DNA of 64,000 bases from positions 1-64,000 of the forward strand of contig NZ_VAUW01000005.1 in the NCBI RefSeq assembly GCF_005771495.1, written 5' to 3'. The DNA is from Maribacter sp. ACAM166. Its GTDB lineage: Bacteria; Bacteroidota; Bacteroidia; Flavobacteriales; Flavobacteriaceae. The translations under genes were made by a program, and so were the position numbers. Shown piece by piece: positions 7,050-17,549 of the stretch. Position 1 is the stretch's first letter. The number at the start of each line of letters is the position of its first letter. The notes beneath the pieces were generated by a model. The model was not told where the DNA came from and searched no databases. It was given only the letters and a program-made list of their open reading frames with translations.

Positions 7050-9056
7050 ATGGCCACAACAGACAAAAGCATACTTAAACGACTATATCTTGTAGCGGGC
7101 TTTCTTGTGCTCTTTGCTGGTGCTGTCTTATTCAAGTTGGTGTCTATACAGGTGATTGATGGTGAAAAATATAAGGCATTGGCAGAAACACGCACGTCTC
7201 ACATGTTCACCATTGAGCCGAACAGAGGAAATCTTTATTCTGATGATGGTAGCCTTTTAGCAACGTCGGTATCTAAATACACCGTTCGTTTTGATGCCGT
7301 TACTGTAAGCGATGCTGATTTTAAAGAACATGTAAAACCATTATCTGATGCGTTGGCGAAGCAATTCGGTAAAACATCTTCCCATTACCAACAAATACTT
7401 AGAAAGGCAAAAGAGCATAAAAACAGGTATACCTTAATAGCACGAAATTTGGACTATTCTGAATATATGACGGTTAAAACTTTTCCGCTTTTTAAGAAAG
7501 GTGCTTTTCAAGGAGGTTTGATTATTGAGCAAAAGACAAAACGTGAGCATCCATTAGGGAAAATAGCTGAACGTAGTGTTGGGTATGAGCGTGTAGATAA
7601 AGATGGGTACCGTACCCGTGTAGGTATGGAAGGTGCTTTTGGCGAATACCTAAGGGGCGTTGAAGGAAAACGCTTGAAGCAAAAAATAGCCAAAGGGCAG
7701 TGGAAACCAATCGGAAATGATAATATTATTGAGCCTAAAGATGGGTATGATGTGTATTCTACCATTGATATCAATATACAGGATATAGCACACCATGCCT
7801 TGTTAAGGCAATTGGAGCTCTATAAAGCAGATCATGGTACGGTCATCGTAATGGAAACCAAAACCGGAGAAGTGAAAGCTATTGCTAATCTAGGGCAAAC
7901 ATCAGAAGGTAAATATTACGAGCGTTTGAACTATGCAATTGGTGAATCTCACGAGCCAGGGTCAACATTTAAGTTGATGAATCTGGTAGCGGCCTTAGAA
8001 GATAGGGTTGTTGATACCAGTAGCGTGATAGATACTGAAGATGGGACGTGGAAATTATACAATCACAGAATAAGGGACTCTAAACGTGGTGGATATGGGA
8101 AAATTTCTGTAGCCAAAGCCTTTGAAGTATCCTCAAATGTAGCGTTTGCTAAAATCATACACAATGGGTATAAGAATAATCCAGAAAAATATGTAAACCG
8201 GCTAATGAGCATGGGTATTCATAAGAAATTGGGTCTTCCGGTACGAGGAGAAGGTGTCCCGGTACTTCGATATCCTGGTGATAAAGGATGGTCTGGTCTG
8301 TCGTTGGCTCAAATGGCTTATGGGTATGAAATTTCTATGACCCCGTTACAGACGTTAACCTTCTACAATGCGATTGCGAATGATGGAGAAATGATCAAAC
8401 CAAGACTTTTAAAAGAAGTAAAGGAGTGGAACAAGTCCATCGAAAAATTTGATAAAAAAGTATTGAATCCTGCAATTTGTTCGCAGGCAACCGTAAAAAA
8501 GGTACAGCAAATTTTAAAGGATGTGGTTGAGAAGAAACATGGTACAGGTCACGGCATGTATTCAAAAAATTTTTCTATGGCAGGTAAAACGGGTACGACA
8601 CAAACAAACTATGTGTCTAAAGATCGTAGTAAGTACGAATATATTTCTTCGTTTGCCGGATATTTTCCTGCTGACAACCCCAAGTACTCCTGTATCGTAG
8701 TTATTCATAAGCCAGACAAAAGCGTCGGTATTTTTGGTGCAGATGTGGCGGGTCCGGTATTTAAATCCGTAGCACAAAAAGTATATGCCACCTCACCATT
8801 GACTAGTGAGGTTGATCTGAGAAATGTACTAATCGCTGGAGGGGAAGATGCCTACCAAGGATATTTTAAAAAGGCACAACAAGAATATTCGCATGTACCT
8901 AATGTAAAAGGGATGAGCGGAATGGATGCCGTTGCGATTTTAGAAAATTTAGGAATAGAAGTAGAGGTGAAAGGAAATGGAACCGTAAAACGTCAATCTA
9001 TCTCCAAAGGAACCGATATCAAAACCGTAAAAAAAATAGTATTAGAATTAATATGA
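7050..9056 (+). CDS. ftsI: Penicillin-binding protein 3, septal transpeptidase FtsI
   Basis: A 668-residue class B PBP that cross-links septal peptidoglycan. It has an N-terminal membrane anchor (about 11-32), a dimerisation domain, and the transpeptidase motifs STFK (305-308, active Ser305), SSN (361-363) and KTGT (513-516). The C-terminus (from about 612) is a PASTA domain starting VPNVKGMSGMDAVAILENLG; enterobacterial FtsI lacks it. It begins directly at the end of ftsL and overlaps murE by 4 bp (ATGA). Confidence 0.97.
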   Translation: MATTDKSILKRLYLVAGFLVLFAGAVLFKLVSIQVIDGEKYKALAETRTSHMFTIEPNRGNLYSDDGSLLATSVSKYTVRFDAVTVSDADFKEHVKPLSDALAKQFGKTSSHYQQILRKAKEHKNRYTLIARNLDYSEYMTVKTFPLFKKGAFQGGLIIEQKTKREHPLGKIAERSVGYERVDKDGYRTRVGMEGAFGEYLRGVEGKRLKQKIAKGQWKPIGNDNIIEPKDGYDVYSTIDINIQDIAHHALLRQLELYKADHGTVIVMETKTGEVKAIANLGQTSEGKYYERLNYAIGESHEPGSTFKLMNLVAALEDRVVDTSSVIDTEDGTWKLYNHRIRDSKRGGYGKISVAKAFEVSSNVAFAKIIHNGYKNNPEKYVNRLMSMGIHKKLGLPVRGEGVPVLRYPGDKGWSGLSLAQMAYGYEISMTPLQTLTFYNAIANDGEMIKPRLLKEVKEWNKSIEKFDKKVLNPAICSQATVKKVQQILKDVVEKKHGTGHGMYSKNFSMAGKTGTTQTNYVSKDRSKYEYISSFAGYFPADNPKYSCIVVIHKPDKSVGIFGADVAGPVFKSVAQKVYATSPLTSEVDLRNVLIAGGEDAYQGYFKKAQQEYSHVPNVKGMSGMDAVAILENLGIEVEVKGNGTVKRQSISKGTDIKTVKKIVLELI

Positions 9057-10516
9057 AGCAATTGAAAGACATACTATATGGAGTGAATCTTACCGCAGTT
9101 AGTGGTACGACTTCGTGTGGTATAGCTTCAGTATGTTTTAATTCACGACAGGTTAGAAAGGGTGATGCTTTTGTGGCTATAAAAGGCACGTTGACCGATG
9201 GTCATAAATACATCGATACAGTAGTTGAGGCAGGTGCACGAGCTATTATTTGTGAGGTATTGCCTGCAAATATGGTAGATGATGTTACCTATGTTGAGGT
9301 TGGGAACGGTAATCAGGCCTTGGCGGTAATGGCTTCTAATTATTATGAAAATCCGTCCAAAAATTTAAAATTAGTCGGTGTAACCGGTACCAATGGCAAA
9401 ACTACCGTATCGAGTTTATTGTATCAGCTATTTAAAAAAGCGGGGTATAAAGTTGGCTTGTTATCTACGATAAAAATTATGGTAGATGAAACCGAATATC
9501 CAACAAAGCATACGACACCAGATGCATTGGTGATCAACAAGCATTTAGCGTTAATGAACGATGCTGGTGTTGAGTTCTGCTTTATGGAGGTCAGTTCACA
9601 CGGTATCCATCAAAAAAGGACTGAAGGTCTTGTTTTTGAGGGAGCGGTTTTTACCAACCTTTCTCACGATCACCTAGATTATCATAAAACGTTTGCCGAT
9701 TACAGGGATACGAAAAAAATATTGTTCGATCAGTTACCAAAAACAGCTTTTGCCCTTACCAATATAGATGATAAGAACGGCTTGGTCATGCTACAGAATA
9801 CCAAAGCCAGAAAATATACTTATGCCCTTAAGAATTATGCAGATTTTAGGGCACGGATTTTAGAAAATCAGTTCGATGGTCAGTTGTTGAAAATTAATGA
9901 GCATGAGTTGTGGACTAAATTAATCGGACATTTTAATGCCTATAATATGTTGGCGATTTTCGCTACGGCGGACTTATTAGGACTTGAGGAATTGGAAACT
10001 TTACGCTTGTTAAGTGAGCTGGATAATGTCGCAGGAAGGTTTCAATATTATATATCAAAAAATAAAATTACAGCTATAGTTGATTATGCCCATACGCCGG
10101 ACGCCCTTAAAAATGTGCTTGAGACAATCAACACGTTGAGAACTGGAAATGAAAACGTCATCACCGTTGTGGGGTGTGGTGGCGATAGAGACAGATCAAA
10201 GCGTCCGGTAATGGGCAATATCGCATCAGAAATGAGCGACAAAATTATTTTCACTTCCGATAATCCAAGAACAGAATCCCCTTCTGAAATTATTGCAGAA
10301 ATGGAAGCAGGCGTTGAACCACAAAATTTTAAAAAAATACTATCTATTGAAAATAGAGCGCAGGCCATTAAAGCAGCTTGCCAATTGGCAGACGCCAACG
10401 ATATCATTTTAGTCGCTGGTAAAGGTCATGAGGCCTACCAAGAAACTGATGGTGTTCGAATAGATTTTGACGATTTTAAAATGGTACAAGAAGTACTAAT
10501 TAGCCTTGATAAGTAA
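9053..10516 (+). CDS. murE: UDP-MurNAc-L-Ala-D-Glu:meso-DAP ligase MurE
   Basis: Cytosolic ATP-dependent ligase that adds the third stem-peptide residue. The P-loop TGTNGKTT is at 111-118, the central VDYAHTPD at 344-351, and DNPR at 403-406. DNPR is the known signature for meso-diaminopimelate, so the wall is of the DAP type, as expected for Bacteroidota. The 487-aa length is normal. The start overlaps the ftsI stop by 4 bp, so the two genes are translationally coupled. Confidence 0.97.
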   Translation: MKQLKDILYGVNLTAVSGTTSCGIASVCFNSRQVRKGDAFVAIKGTLTDGHKYIDTVVEAGARAIICEVLPANMVDDVTYVEVGNGNQALAVMASNYYENPSKNLKLVGVTGTNGKTTVSSLLYQLFKKAGYKVGLLSTIKIMVDETEYPTKHTTPDALVINKHLALMNDAGVEFCFMEVSSHGIHQKRTEGLVFEGAVFTNLSHDHLDYHKTFADYRDTKKILFDQLPKTAFALTNIDDKNGLVMLQNTKARKYTYALKNYADFRARILENQFDGQLLKINEHELWTKLIGHFNAYNMLAIFATADLLGLEELETLRLLSELDNVAGRFQYYISKNKITAIVDYAHTPDALKNVLETINTLRTGNENVITVVGCGGDRDRSKRPVMGNIASEMSDKIIFTSDNPRTESPSEIIAEMEAGVEPQNFKKILSIENRAQAIKAACQLADANDIILVAGKGHEAYQETDGVRIDFDDFKMVQEVLISLDK

Positions 10517-10548
10517 CATTGGCCTGAGAATGCCATAATGATAAAACT

Positions 10549-11769
10549 ATGTTAACCTATTTGTTCGAATATTTAGAAAAACAATACCAGTTCCCAGGGG
10601 CTTCGCTATTTCAGTTTAGTACGTTTCGTGCGGCCATGGCAATCTTGTTTTCTTTGATTATCGCAACAGCGTTCGGTAAGCGCATCATTCTTTTTTTACA
10701 AAAGCAACAAGTTGGGGAAACGATTCGTGATTTAGGTCTTGAGGGTCAACAACAAAAAGCAGGTACGCCTACCATGGGTGGTATCATCATTATACTGGCA
10801 ACCTTGATTCCGGTGGTGTTATTTGCTCGTTTGGATAATATCTATATCATACTATTAATATTCACCATGTTATGGATGGGTGTTATTGGTTTCTTAGATG
10901 ATTACATCAAGGTATTTAAAAAGAATAAAGAAGGCCTTAAAGGAAGGTTCAAGGTATTGGGGCAGGTTGTATTAGGTCTTATTGTAGGGGCGGTATTATA
11001 TTTTCATCCCGAAGTGACCATGCGTGACCATGATAAAACGATTATTACCAGCGAATTTACGGTTGAACAGGTAAAGGGCGTGGAAATTAAGTCTACCATG
11101 ACCACGGTACCCTTTTTTAAGAACAATGAATTTGATTACGGACACTTAATTGACTGGGCAGGAGATGGAGCACAAGAATATGCTTGGTTGTTGTTTATTC
11201 CAATCATCATTTTAATTGTAACAGCAGTATCTAACGGAGCGAACCTAACAGACGGTATTGATGGTCTTGCCGCCGGTACATCTGCCATCATCGTTTTTAC
11301 CCTAGGTGTTTTTGCCTTGGTATCGGGTAATATCATTTTTTCAGACTATTTGGATATTATGTATATACCACGGGTTGGTGAACTATTGATATTTATCACC
11401 GCTTTTGCCGGTGCCTTAATTGGGTTTCTTTGGTACAATACATTTCCTGCCCAAGTTTTTATGGGTGATACAGGTAGTTTGACCATTGGTGGTGTCATCG
11501 CTGTAATTGCCATTATCGTACGTAAAGAATTATTGATTCCAATTTTATGCGGAGTATTCTTTGCGGAGTCACTTTCTGTGATTTTGCAAGTAGGTTATTT
11601 CAAGTACAGTCGAAATAAATATGGAGAAGGTAGGCGTATATTTTTAATGTCGCCATTGCACCACCACTATCAGAAAAAAGGATATCACGAAAGTAAGATT
11701 GTTACACGTTTTTGGATTGTGGGGATATTATTGGCTATCGTAACAGTGGTTACTTTAAAAATTAGATAA
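10549..11769 (+). CDS. mraY: Phospho-MurNAc-pentapeptide-transferase MraY
   Basis: Polytopic membrane enzyme that makes lipid I from UDP-MurNAc-pentapeptide and undecaprenyl phosphate. At 406 aa it is longer than the usual 360 or so, because of a loop at about 155-205 (a periplasmic insert typical of Bacteroidota). The catalytic FLDDYIK lies at 115-121 with the acidic pair D117-D118. [10 protein letters not shown] is at 232-241 and the SPLHHHY motif is near the C-terminus. It is 32 bp after murE. The downstream gap to murD contains a hairpin repeat. Confidence 0.96.
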   Translation: MLTYLFEYLEKQYQFPGASLFQFSTFRAAMAILFSLIIATAFGKRIILFLQKQQVGETIRDLGLEGQQQKAGTPTMGGIIIILATLIPVVLFARLDNIYIILLIFTMLWMGVIGFLDDYIKVFKKNKEGLKGRFKVLGQVVLGLIVGAVLYFHPEVTMRDHDKTIITSEFTVEQVKGVEIKSTMTTVPFFKNNEFDYGHLIDWAGDGAQEYAWLLFIPIIILIVTAVSNGANLTDGIDGLAAGTSAIIVFTLGVFALVSGNIIFSDYLDIMYIPRVGELLIFITAFAGALIGFLWYNTFPAQVFMGDTGSLTIGGVIAVIAIIVRKELLIPILCGVFFAESLSVILQVGYFKYSRNKYGEGRRIFLMSPLHHHYQKKGYHESKIVTRFWIVGILLAIVTVVTLKIR

Positions 11770-11770
11770 T

Positions 11771-11873
11771 CCCATTCCTAGCCCTTCTCAAAAGGAAGGG
11801 AATATGAATATGAAAGAGAAGAATGAAAACTTAGGAAAAGAGCGTCCCTTCTTTGGAGGGATTGAGGGAGGAC
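11771..11873 (+). repeat. Hairpin repeat pair spanning the mraY-murD gap and the murD 5' end
   Basis: The left arm around 11778-11802 (cctagcccttctcaaaagg) and the right arm around 11849-11873 (cccttctttggagggattg) are each small hairpins and lie in roughly inverted orientation. This CCCTTC...GGAGGG pattern is a familiar intergenic repeat of Flavobacteriia. The right half is read as part of the murD frame. Confidence 0.6.
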
Positions 11874-13201
11874 TTTTAGTAGTGCTTGGCGGTGGAGAAA
11901 GTGGTGTAGGAACAGCCATTTTAGGATTAAAAAAAGGATATGAAGTTTTTGTATCCGATAAGGGGAGAATAAAAGAGAAGTATAAAAACGTTCTTGAGCA
12001 TTTTGGAATTGATTGGGAAGAAGAAACACATTCTGAAGACCGCATCTTAAAAGCCGATTTGGTAATGAAGAGTCCGGGGATACCCGATACGATGCCCTTG
12101 GTAAAGCAGTTGGTGGAAAAAGGTATTCCAGTAGTATCTGAGATTGAATTTGCATCAACATACACTGATGCTAAAATTATCGGTATTACAGGGAGCAATG
12201 GAAAAACTACCACGACCATGTTAACGAACCATATCCTCGCTACAGCAGGATTGAAAGTTGGTATGGCAGGGAATATTGGCGATAGCTATGCGAAAATGGT
12301 GGCAGAACATGATTTTGACTATTACGTGCTCGAGATAAGCAGTTTTCAGTTGGACGGTATAGTGAATTTTAAACCGCATATCGCGGTAATCACCAATATA
12401 ACGCCCGACCATTTAGACCGATACGGATATTCTTTTGAAAACTATATCGCATCGAAATTCAAAATTGCAGAAAATCAAGATGAGAACGATTATTTGATTT
12501 ATGACGCAGATGATTCGGTAGTGGTAAAGTGGCTCGATGAGCACCCAGTCAAATCAAAATTAATGCCGTTTTCATTGAAAAAGGTATTCGCAGAAGGAGC
12601 ATTTTTAGAACAAAACAACATTATAATAAAAACAACAACAGACACTATAACCATGATTAAAGACACTTTGGCCTTAGAAGGTCAGCACAATGTAAAGAAC
12701 ACGATGGCAGCTGCCACAATCGCAAAATTGGTTGGTATTCGTAAAGAAACGATACGAGCTTGTGTGTCTAATTTTCAAGGGGCACCGCACCGTTTAGAAA
12801 AGGTGTTGAAAATACATCATGTACAGTATATCAACGACTCAAAGGCGACCAATGTAAATGCAGCCTATTATGCTTTAGATAGTGTAAAATCTCCAACGGT
12901 ATGGATAGTCGGTGGTGTTGATAAGGGAAATGAGTATATGGAGTTAATGCCTTTGGTACGTGAAAAGGTAAAGGCAATTATTTGTCTTGGAGAAGACAAT
13001 GAGAAAATCAAACACGTTTTTGGTAATGCTGTCGATCTGTTAGTAGAAACTTTCGCTATGGAAGAAGCGGTAAAAGTAGCCTATAAAATTGCAGAGCGTG
13101 GAGATACGGTTTTGTTATCACCGGCGTGTGCGAGTTTTGATTTATTTGAAAATTATGAAGATCGCGGAGATCAATTTAAGAACTGTGTAAAAAACCTATA
13201 G
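11804..13201 (+). CDS. murD: UDP-N-acetylmuramoylalanine--D-glutamate ligase MurD
   Basis: Cytosolic Mur ligase that adds D-glutamate to UDP-MurNAc-L-Ala. The Rossmann strand VVLGGGESGVG begins at 26, the P-loop GITGSNGKTT is at 127-136, and NDSKATNVNA and SPACASFDLFENYEDRG follow. The first 23 or so residues are not part of the family: they read from an intergenic hairpin repeat (KERPFFGGIEGG). Relatives start about four residues before the VVLGG strand. The only later in-frame start is a GTG inside that strand, so the ATG at 11804 or 11810 is likely used. Confidence 0.94.
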   Translation: MNMKEKNENLGKERPFFGGIEGGLLVVLGGGESGVGTAILGLKKGYEVFVSDKGRIKEKYKNVLEHFGIDWEEETHSEDRILKADLVMKSPGIPDTMPLVKQLVEKGIPVVSEIEFASTYTDAKIIGITGSNGKTTTTMLTNHILATAGLKVGMAGNIGDSYAKMVAEHDFDYYVLEISSFQLDGIVNFKPHIAVITNITPDHLDRYGYSFENYIASKFKIAENQDENDYLIYDADDSVVVKWLDEHPVKSKLMPFSLKKVFAEGAFLEQNNIIIKTTTDTITMIKDTLALEGQHNVKNTMAAATIAKLVGIRKETIRACVSNFQGAPHRLEKVLKIHHVQYINDSKATNVNAAYYALDSVKSPTVWIVGGVDKGNEYMELMPLVREKVKAIICLGEDNEKIKHVFGNAVDLLVETFAMEEAVKVAYKIAERGDTVLLSPACASFDLFENYEDRGDQFKNCVKNL

Positions 13202-13202
13202 G

Positions 13203-14405
13203 GTGTTGGATATATTTCAAAAAATAAAGGGAGATAAAGCCATTTGGGCCATTGCGGCACTACTGGCTCTATTTTCATTTTTACCGGTGTACAGTGCAAG
13301 TAGTAATTTGGTATACGTAGTGGGCAATGGTACCACAGCGGGCCATTTAATGAAACATGCTATTCTACTGTTCATGGGTTTTGGAATTATTTATGGGATT
13401 CATAAGATACCCACACACTTTTTTAAGGGGCTTTCAATGATTGCCCTACCTATTGTTTTGGTCCTTCTTGTATTTGTTTTGGCGCAAGGCACATCAGACG
13501 GCGGCACCAATGATAGTCGGTGGATTCGTATTCCTTTGGTAGGGTTCGGTTTTCAACCCTCTAGCTTGGCAGCGGTAGTATTGATGATTTATGTAGCACG
13601 TTATTTCTCAAAAGTGAGGGAAATTAAGGTAACTTTTAAAGAGAGCATATTGCCGTTGTGGCTTCCTGTTTTCTTAGTGGTGATGCTTATTTTGCCTGCT
13701 AACTTTTCAACCGCTGGTATTATATTTTCAATGGTGATGATCTTGTGTTTTTTAGGAGGATATCCTTTTAAATATTTACTTGGAATAGTTGGTGCGGGCA
13801 TACTGTTTCTATCAATTTTTATATTGACAGCTAAAGCATTTCCAGATCTATTTCCGAATAGGGTAGATACATGGATGAGTCGTATCGATAGCTTTTCTAA
13901 TCCTGAAGATACCGAAGCAAACTATCAAATAGAAAAAGCAAAAATAGCTATTGCAACTGGTGGTATAGTAGGTAAAGGTGCTGGTAAGAGTGTTCAAAAG
14001 AACTTTTTACCGCAGAGTTCTTCAGATTTTATTTACGCCATTATTGTAGAGGAATACGGATTGATAGGTGGTTTTGCCTTAATGTTCTTTTACTTGTTTT
14101 TACTGTTTCGTATCGTAGTGGTAGCCAATGGCTGTACTACTATTTTTAGTAAATTATTGGTATTAGGTGTTGGGTTGCCCATCGTTTTTCAGGCACTAAT
14201 TAATATGGCGGTTGCAGTGGAATTGTTTCCTGTTACGGGTCAGAATTTACCACTGATTAGTAGTGGAGGCACATCTAGCTGGATGACCTGTTTGGCCATA
14301 GGTATAATATTAAGTGCAAGTAATAAAAGTATAGTGCAGGAGAGTGCTTCTGCAGAGAATATCGATGAGACGAACCCCTTAGAGATTTTAAGTGGGCAAT
14401 TATAG
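13203..14405 (+). CDS. ftsW: Septal peptidoglycan glycosyltransferase FtsW
   Basis: A 400-residue SEDS-family polymerase with about ten membrane helices that works with FtsI at the septum. Family marks are [16 protein letters not shown] in the first half and the C-terminal [17 protein letters not shown]. The gene starts with GTG at 13203, one base after the murD stop; no closer ATG fits. It ends inside murG with a 14-bp overlap. Confidence 0.95.
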   Translation: MLDIFQKIKGDKAIWAIAALLALFSFLPVYSASSNLVYVVGNGTTAGHLMKHAILLFMGFGIIYGIHKIPTHFFKGLSMIALPIVLVLLVFVLAQGTSDGGTNDSRWIRIPLVGFGFQPSSLAAVVLMIYVARYFSKVREIKVTFKESILPLWLPVFLVVMLILPANFSTAGIIFSMVMILCFLGGYPFKYLLGIVGAGILFLSIFILTAKAFPDLFPNRVDTWMSRIDSFSNPEDTEANYQIEKAKIAIATGGIVGKGAGKSVQKNFLPQSSSDFIYAIIVEEYGLIGGFALMFFYLFLLFRIVVVANGCTTIFSKLLVLGVGLPIVFQALINMAVAVELFPVTGQNLPLISSGGTSSWMTCLAIGIILSASNKSIVQESASAENIDETNPLEILSGQL

Positions 14406-15480
14406 ATTCATCTTATCAGGCGGAGGTACAGGTGGGCATATTTATCCGGCCATAGCCATAGCCAATGAATTGAAGAGAAGGTATCCTGATGCCGAATTTT
14501 TATTCGTGGGTGCAAAGAATAGAATGGAAATGGAAAAGGTGCCACAGGCAGGATATGAAATTGAAGGATTGTGGATTACTGGGTTACAGCGGAAACTGAC
14601 CCTGAAAAATTTAATATTTCCTATAAAATTGATAAGTAGTTTGATTAGAGCGAACAACATCGTAACCAAGTTTAAGCCTCATGCTGTTATAGGTACGGGT
14701 GGTTTTGCTAGCGGGCCATTGTTAAAAATAGCAACGATTAAGGGGATACCCTGTTTGTTGCAGGAACAGAATTCATTTGCGGGCATAACAAACAAACTTT
14801 TAAAGCATAAGGTGGCAAAAATTTGTGTTGCTTATGATGGTATGGATACATTTTTTCCAAAAGAAAAAATTGTAAAAACCGGAAATCCCGTACGTTCATA
14901 TTTAGTTGAGTTAAGTACGTCCAAAAATGATGCGTTGGAATATTTTGAACTTAAGCCCACCAAGAAAACACTTTTGGTGTTGGGTGGTAGTTTAGGTGCC
15001 AGACGCATCAACCAATTAGTAGCAGATTATTTGTCCTATTTTAAAGAACTGGGCTTGCAAGTGATATGGCAATGTGGAAAAGGATATTACGAAACATATA
15101 AAGCGAACCAATCGGAAACTATTAAAGTTCATGCTTTTTTGAATACGATGGATAAGGCCTACGTAGCTGCAGATTTTATTATTTCTCGCGCAGGGGCAGG
15201 AGCGGTATCGGAATTATGTTTGGTAGGGAAACCGACATTTTTCATTCCATCACCTGTCGTAGCAGAAGACCACCAGACTAAAAATGCGTTGTCTCTTGTA
15301 GGGAATAATGCAGCGATAATGATACGGGAGAAAGATTTAAATGAACAGTTTAAAGCTGAATTTGAAGCAGTATTTAATTCCCTTGATAAACAAGTGCAAT
15401 TATCTAAGAATAGTAAGGCATTGGCGTTGCCAAATGCTACTTCAGATATCTGTGATGAAATTGAAAAACTATTGAAGTAA
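14392..15480 (+). CDS. murG: UDP-N-acetylglucosamine transferase MurG
   Basis: Peripheral membrane GT-B glycosyltransferase that turns lipid I into lipid II. The N-terminal [12 protein letters not shown] motif (9-20) and the donor-site stretch [17 protein letters not shown] identify it, followed by EDHQTKNA, which binds UDP-GlcNAc. Length is normal at 362 aa. It starts with GTG at 14392 inside ftsW (14-bp overlap), supported by the glycine-rich motif placed nine residues in. Confidence 0.97.
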   Translation: MGNYRFILSGGGTGGHIYPAIAIANELKRRYPDAEFLFVGAKNRMEMEKVPQAGYEIEGLWITGLQRKLTLKNLIFPIKLISSLIRANNIVTKFKPHAVIGTGGFASGPLLKIATIKGIPCLLQEQNSFAGITNKLLKHKVAKICVAYDGMDTFFPKEKIVKTGNPVRSYLVELSTSKNDALEYFELKPTKKTLLVLGGSLGARRINQLVADYLSYFKELGLQVIWQCGKGYYETYKANQSETIKVHAFLNTMDKAYVAADFIISRAGAGAVSELCLVGKPTFFIPSPVVAEDHQTKNALSLVGNNAAIMIREKDLNEQFKAEFEAVFNSLDKQVQLSKNSKALALPNATSDICDEIEKLLK

Positions 15481-15481
15481 A

Positions 15482-16834
15482 ATGAATATAGCGCAAATAC
15501 ATAGGGTGTATTTTATAGGTGTGGGAGGCATAGGTATGTCTGCCCTAGCGCGCTATTTTGCTTTTATAAATAAAACGGTTGCTGGGTACGATAAAACAGA
15601 AAGTCTGTTGACCAAAGAATTGTCAAATGCCGGTATCGCCATTCATTACAAAGATGATTTAGAGCAAATACCGAATGAGTTTAGAAATCCTAAAAACACG
15701 TTAGTTGTGTACACTCCGGCAGTACCTTCAAGTCATACGGAGTACCAGTATTTCTTGTCAAATGGTTTTGTAATCAAGAAACGATCTGAGGTGCTTGGGC
15801 TAATTACGAAAGATTCGTTCTGTTTCGCTGTAGCAGGAACGCATGGTAAAACAACGACGTCAAGTATACTAGCGCATTTGTTAAAAGAGACAGGCGTATC
15901 GTTAACGGCATTTTTAGGCGGAATTTCAGAAGATTTTAATAGTAATTTTTTATTGGAGGGAACAGAATATTCTGTGGTAGAAGCAGATGAATTTGATCGT
16001 TCATTTTTGCAATTAACACCAAATGTAGCCTGTGTAACCTCTATGGACGCCGATCATTTGGATATTTATGGGGATGCGCAAGAACTCGAAAAAACGTTTG
16101 TTGAATTTACGAAACGATTAAAACCAGGCGGAAAATTATTTGTCCGTAATGGGCTGCCTTTAGAAGGGTTGACTTATGGTATTGAAGACAATTCTGATTA
16201 TTGTATTCGGAACATAACAATAGAACGTGGTACCTACATATTCGATTTGGAGACCCCCGAAGTCACGCTGAAAGGGGTTGAATTTAACAAACCGGGAAGG
16301 CATAATTTGCTCAACGGTTTGGTTGCTTTTGCGATGGCGATAGAATCAGGTTCCCCGCCGTATCGCCTTGCTTTAGCTATGGCCACATTTAAAGGAGTGC
16401 AAAGGCGTTTTTCTTATCAGATTAAAAATGACGACTTCATTTTTATTGATGATTATGCCCACCACCCAACAGAAATCAATGCAATTTTTGAGGCTATTTC
16501 AGAAATGCATCCGAACAAAAAAGTGTTGGCTGTTTTTCAACCGCATCTATTTTCAAGAACTAGAGATTTTGCTGATGATTTTGCAAAGAGCTTGTCAAAA
16601 TTTGAAAATATCTTGTTGTTAGATATATATCCTGCTCGAGAAGAACCTATTGCAGGAATAGATTCACAATGGCTGTTGGAAAAAATAACCAGTACGAATA
16701 GAAAATTAATTTCAAAGGAACAAATCATTGCTCAAATTAAAATTCAAGCCCCAGAGGTTTTAGTAACGATGGGTGCAGGGGATATCGGTTTGGAAGTAAT
16801 AAAAATCAAAAAGGAAATGTCATATGCGATTTAA
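15482..16834 (+). CDS. murC: UDP-N-acetylmuramate--L-alanine ligase MurC
   Basis: Cytosolic Mur ligase that adds the first amino acid to UDP-MurNAc. It has the Rossmann motif GVGGIGMSALA (13-23), the P-loop AGTHGKTT (118-125), EADEFDRSFL, and the C-terminal IDDYAHHPTEI. The 450-aa length is normal. It lies one base downstream of murG and overlaps ftsQ by 11 bp. Confidence 0.97.
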   Translation: MNIAQIHRVYFIGVGGIGMSALARYFAFINKTVAGYDKTESLLTKELSNAGIAIHYKDDLEQIPNEFRNPKNTLVVYTPAVPSSHTEYQYFLSNGFVIKKRSEVLGLITKDSFCFAVAGTHGKTTTSSILAHLLKETGVSLTAFLGGISEDFNSNFLLEGTEYSVVEADEFDRSFLQLTPNVACVTSMDADHLDIYGDAQELEKTFVEFTKRLKPGGKLFVRNGLPLEGLTYGIEDNSDYCIRNITIERGTYIFDLETPEVTLKGVEFNKPGRHNLLNGLVAFAMAIESGSPPYRLALAMATFKGVQRRFSYQIKNDDFIFIDDYAHHPTEINAIFEAISEMHPNKKVLAVFQPHLFSRTRDFADDFAKSLSKFENILLLDIYPAREEPIAGIDSQWLLEKITSTNRKLISKEQIIAQIKIQAPEVLVTMGAGDIGLEVIKIKKEMSYAI

Positions 16835-17543
16835 TTTGAATTTCTTAAAGTTAACGGCCTTGGTTATTATAATCATAGGGTTATATGCGTTTTCTAATGG
16901 ACGTAATAGTGCTAAAAACGTCACAGGAATGAAGGTGGAATTCGTAGGTGATCAAAATTTATACCTCACTGAAGGTTCGGTTAATAAATTGTTAATACAA
17001 AAATATGGTAGCCTTAAAAATGTGCCCAAAGAAAATATAGTTTTGAATACTGTGGAAAAGGCGATTGAGGCTAATGAAATGGTGAAAAGTGCCCAGGTCT
17101 ATCTAACTATAGACGGTGAGCTTAATTCAAAAATTGTTCAACGCAAACCAATTGGACGCATAGAGGGGAATATTAAGTTTTATTTGGATGATGAAGGGAA
17201 AAGAATGCCACTTTCCAACAATCACTCAGCGAGAGTTCCCATAATAACAGGTAATATTAGTGGTAAAAGCCTTGAGGATGTCTATGTCATATTGGAGCAT
17301 ATTAATAAAGACGATTTTTTTCGTAAAACGGTAATCGGTATTCATATCAAAGTTGAAAATAAATATCAATTACGATTAAGGTTAAACAATTTTGTGGTGA
17401 ACATAGGTGGTATTGAAGATTTGGAGGGGAAGTTCAGCAACTTTAAGGCATTTTATGCCAAAGCGAACAAGGATCAAACCTTGGATGATTATGCAGAAGT
17501 TAGTTTAGAATTCAATAACCAGGTGGTGTGCACTAAAATTTAA
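16824..17543 (+). CDS. ftsQ: Cell division protein FtsQ
   Basis: A 239-residue bitopic protein: one N-terminal membrane helix (about 8-23), then a periplasmic POTRA-like region and a beta domain. Sequence is poorly conserved in this family, so the call rests on size, topology and its place between murC and ftsA. It recruits FtsL and FtsI to the septum. The C-terminus (EVSLEFNNQVVCTKI) resembles other flavobacterial FtsQ ends. Confidence 0.88.
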   Translation: MRFNLNFLKLTALVIIIIGLYAFSNGRNSAKNVTGMKVEFVGDQNLYLTEGSVNKLLIQKYGSLKNVPKENIVLNTVEKAIEANEMVKSAQVYLTIDGELNSKIVQRKPIGRIEGNIKFYLDDEGKRMPLSNNHSARVPIITGNISGKSLEDVYVILEHINKDDFFRKTVIGIHIKVENKYQLRLRLNNFVVNIGGIEDLEGKFSNFKAFYAKANKDQTLDDYAEVSLEFNNQVVCTKI

Positions 17544-17549
17544 TATAAA

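Noticed and set aside
11778-12219. Two antisense open frames opposite the murD 5' end
   Set aside because: They owe their length to the hairpin repeat and murD codon bias; no protein motif is seen.
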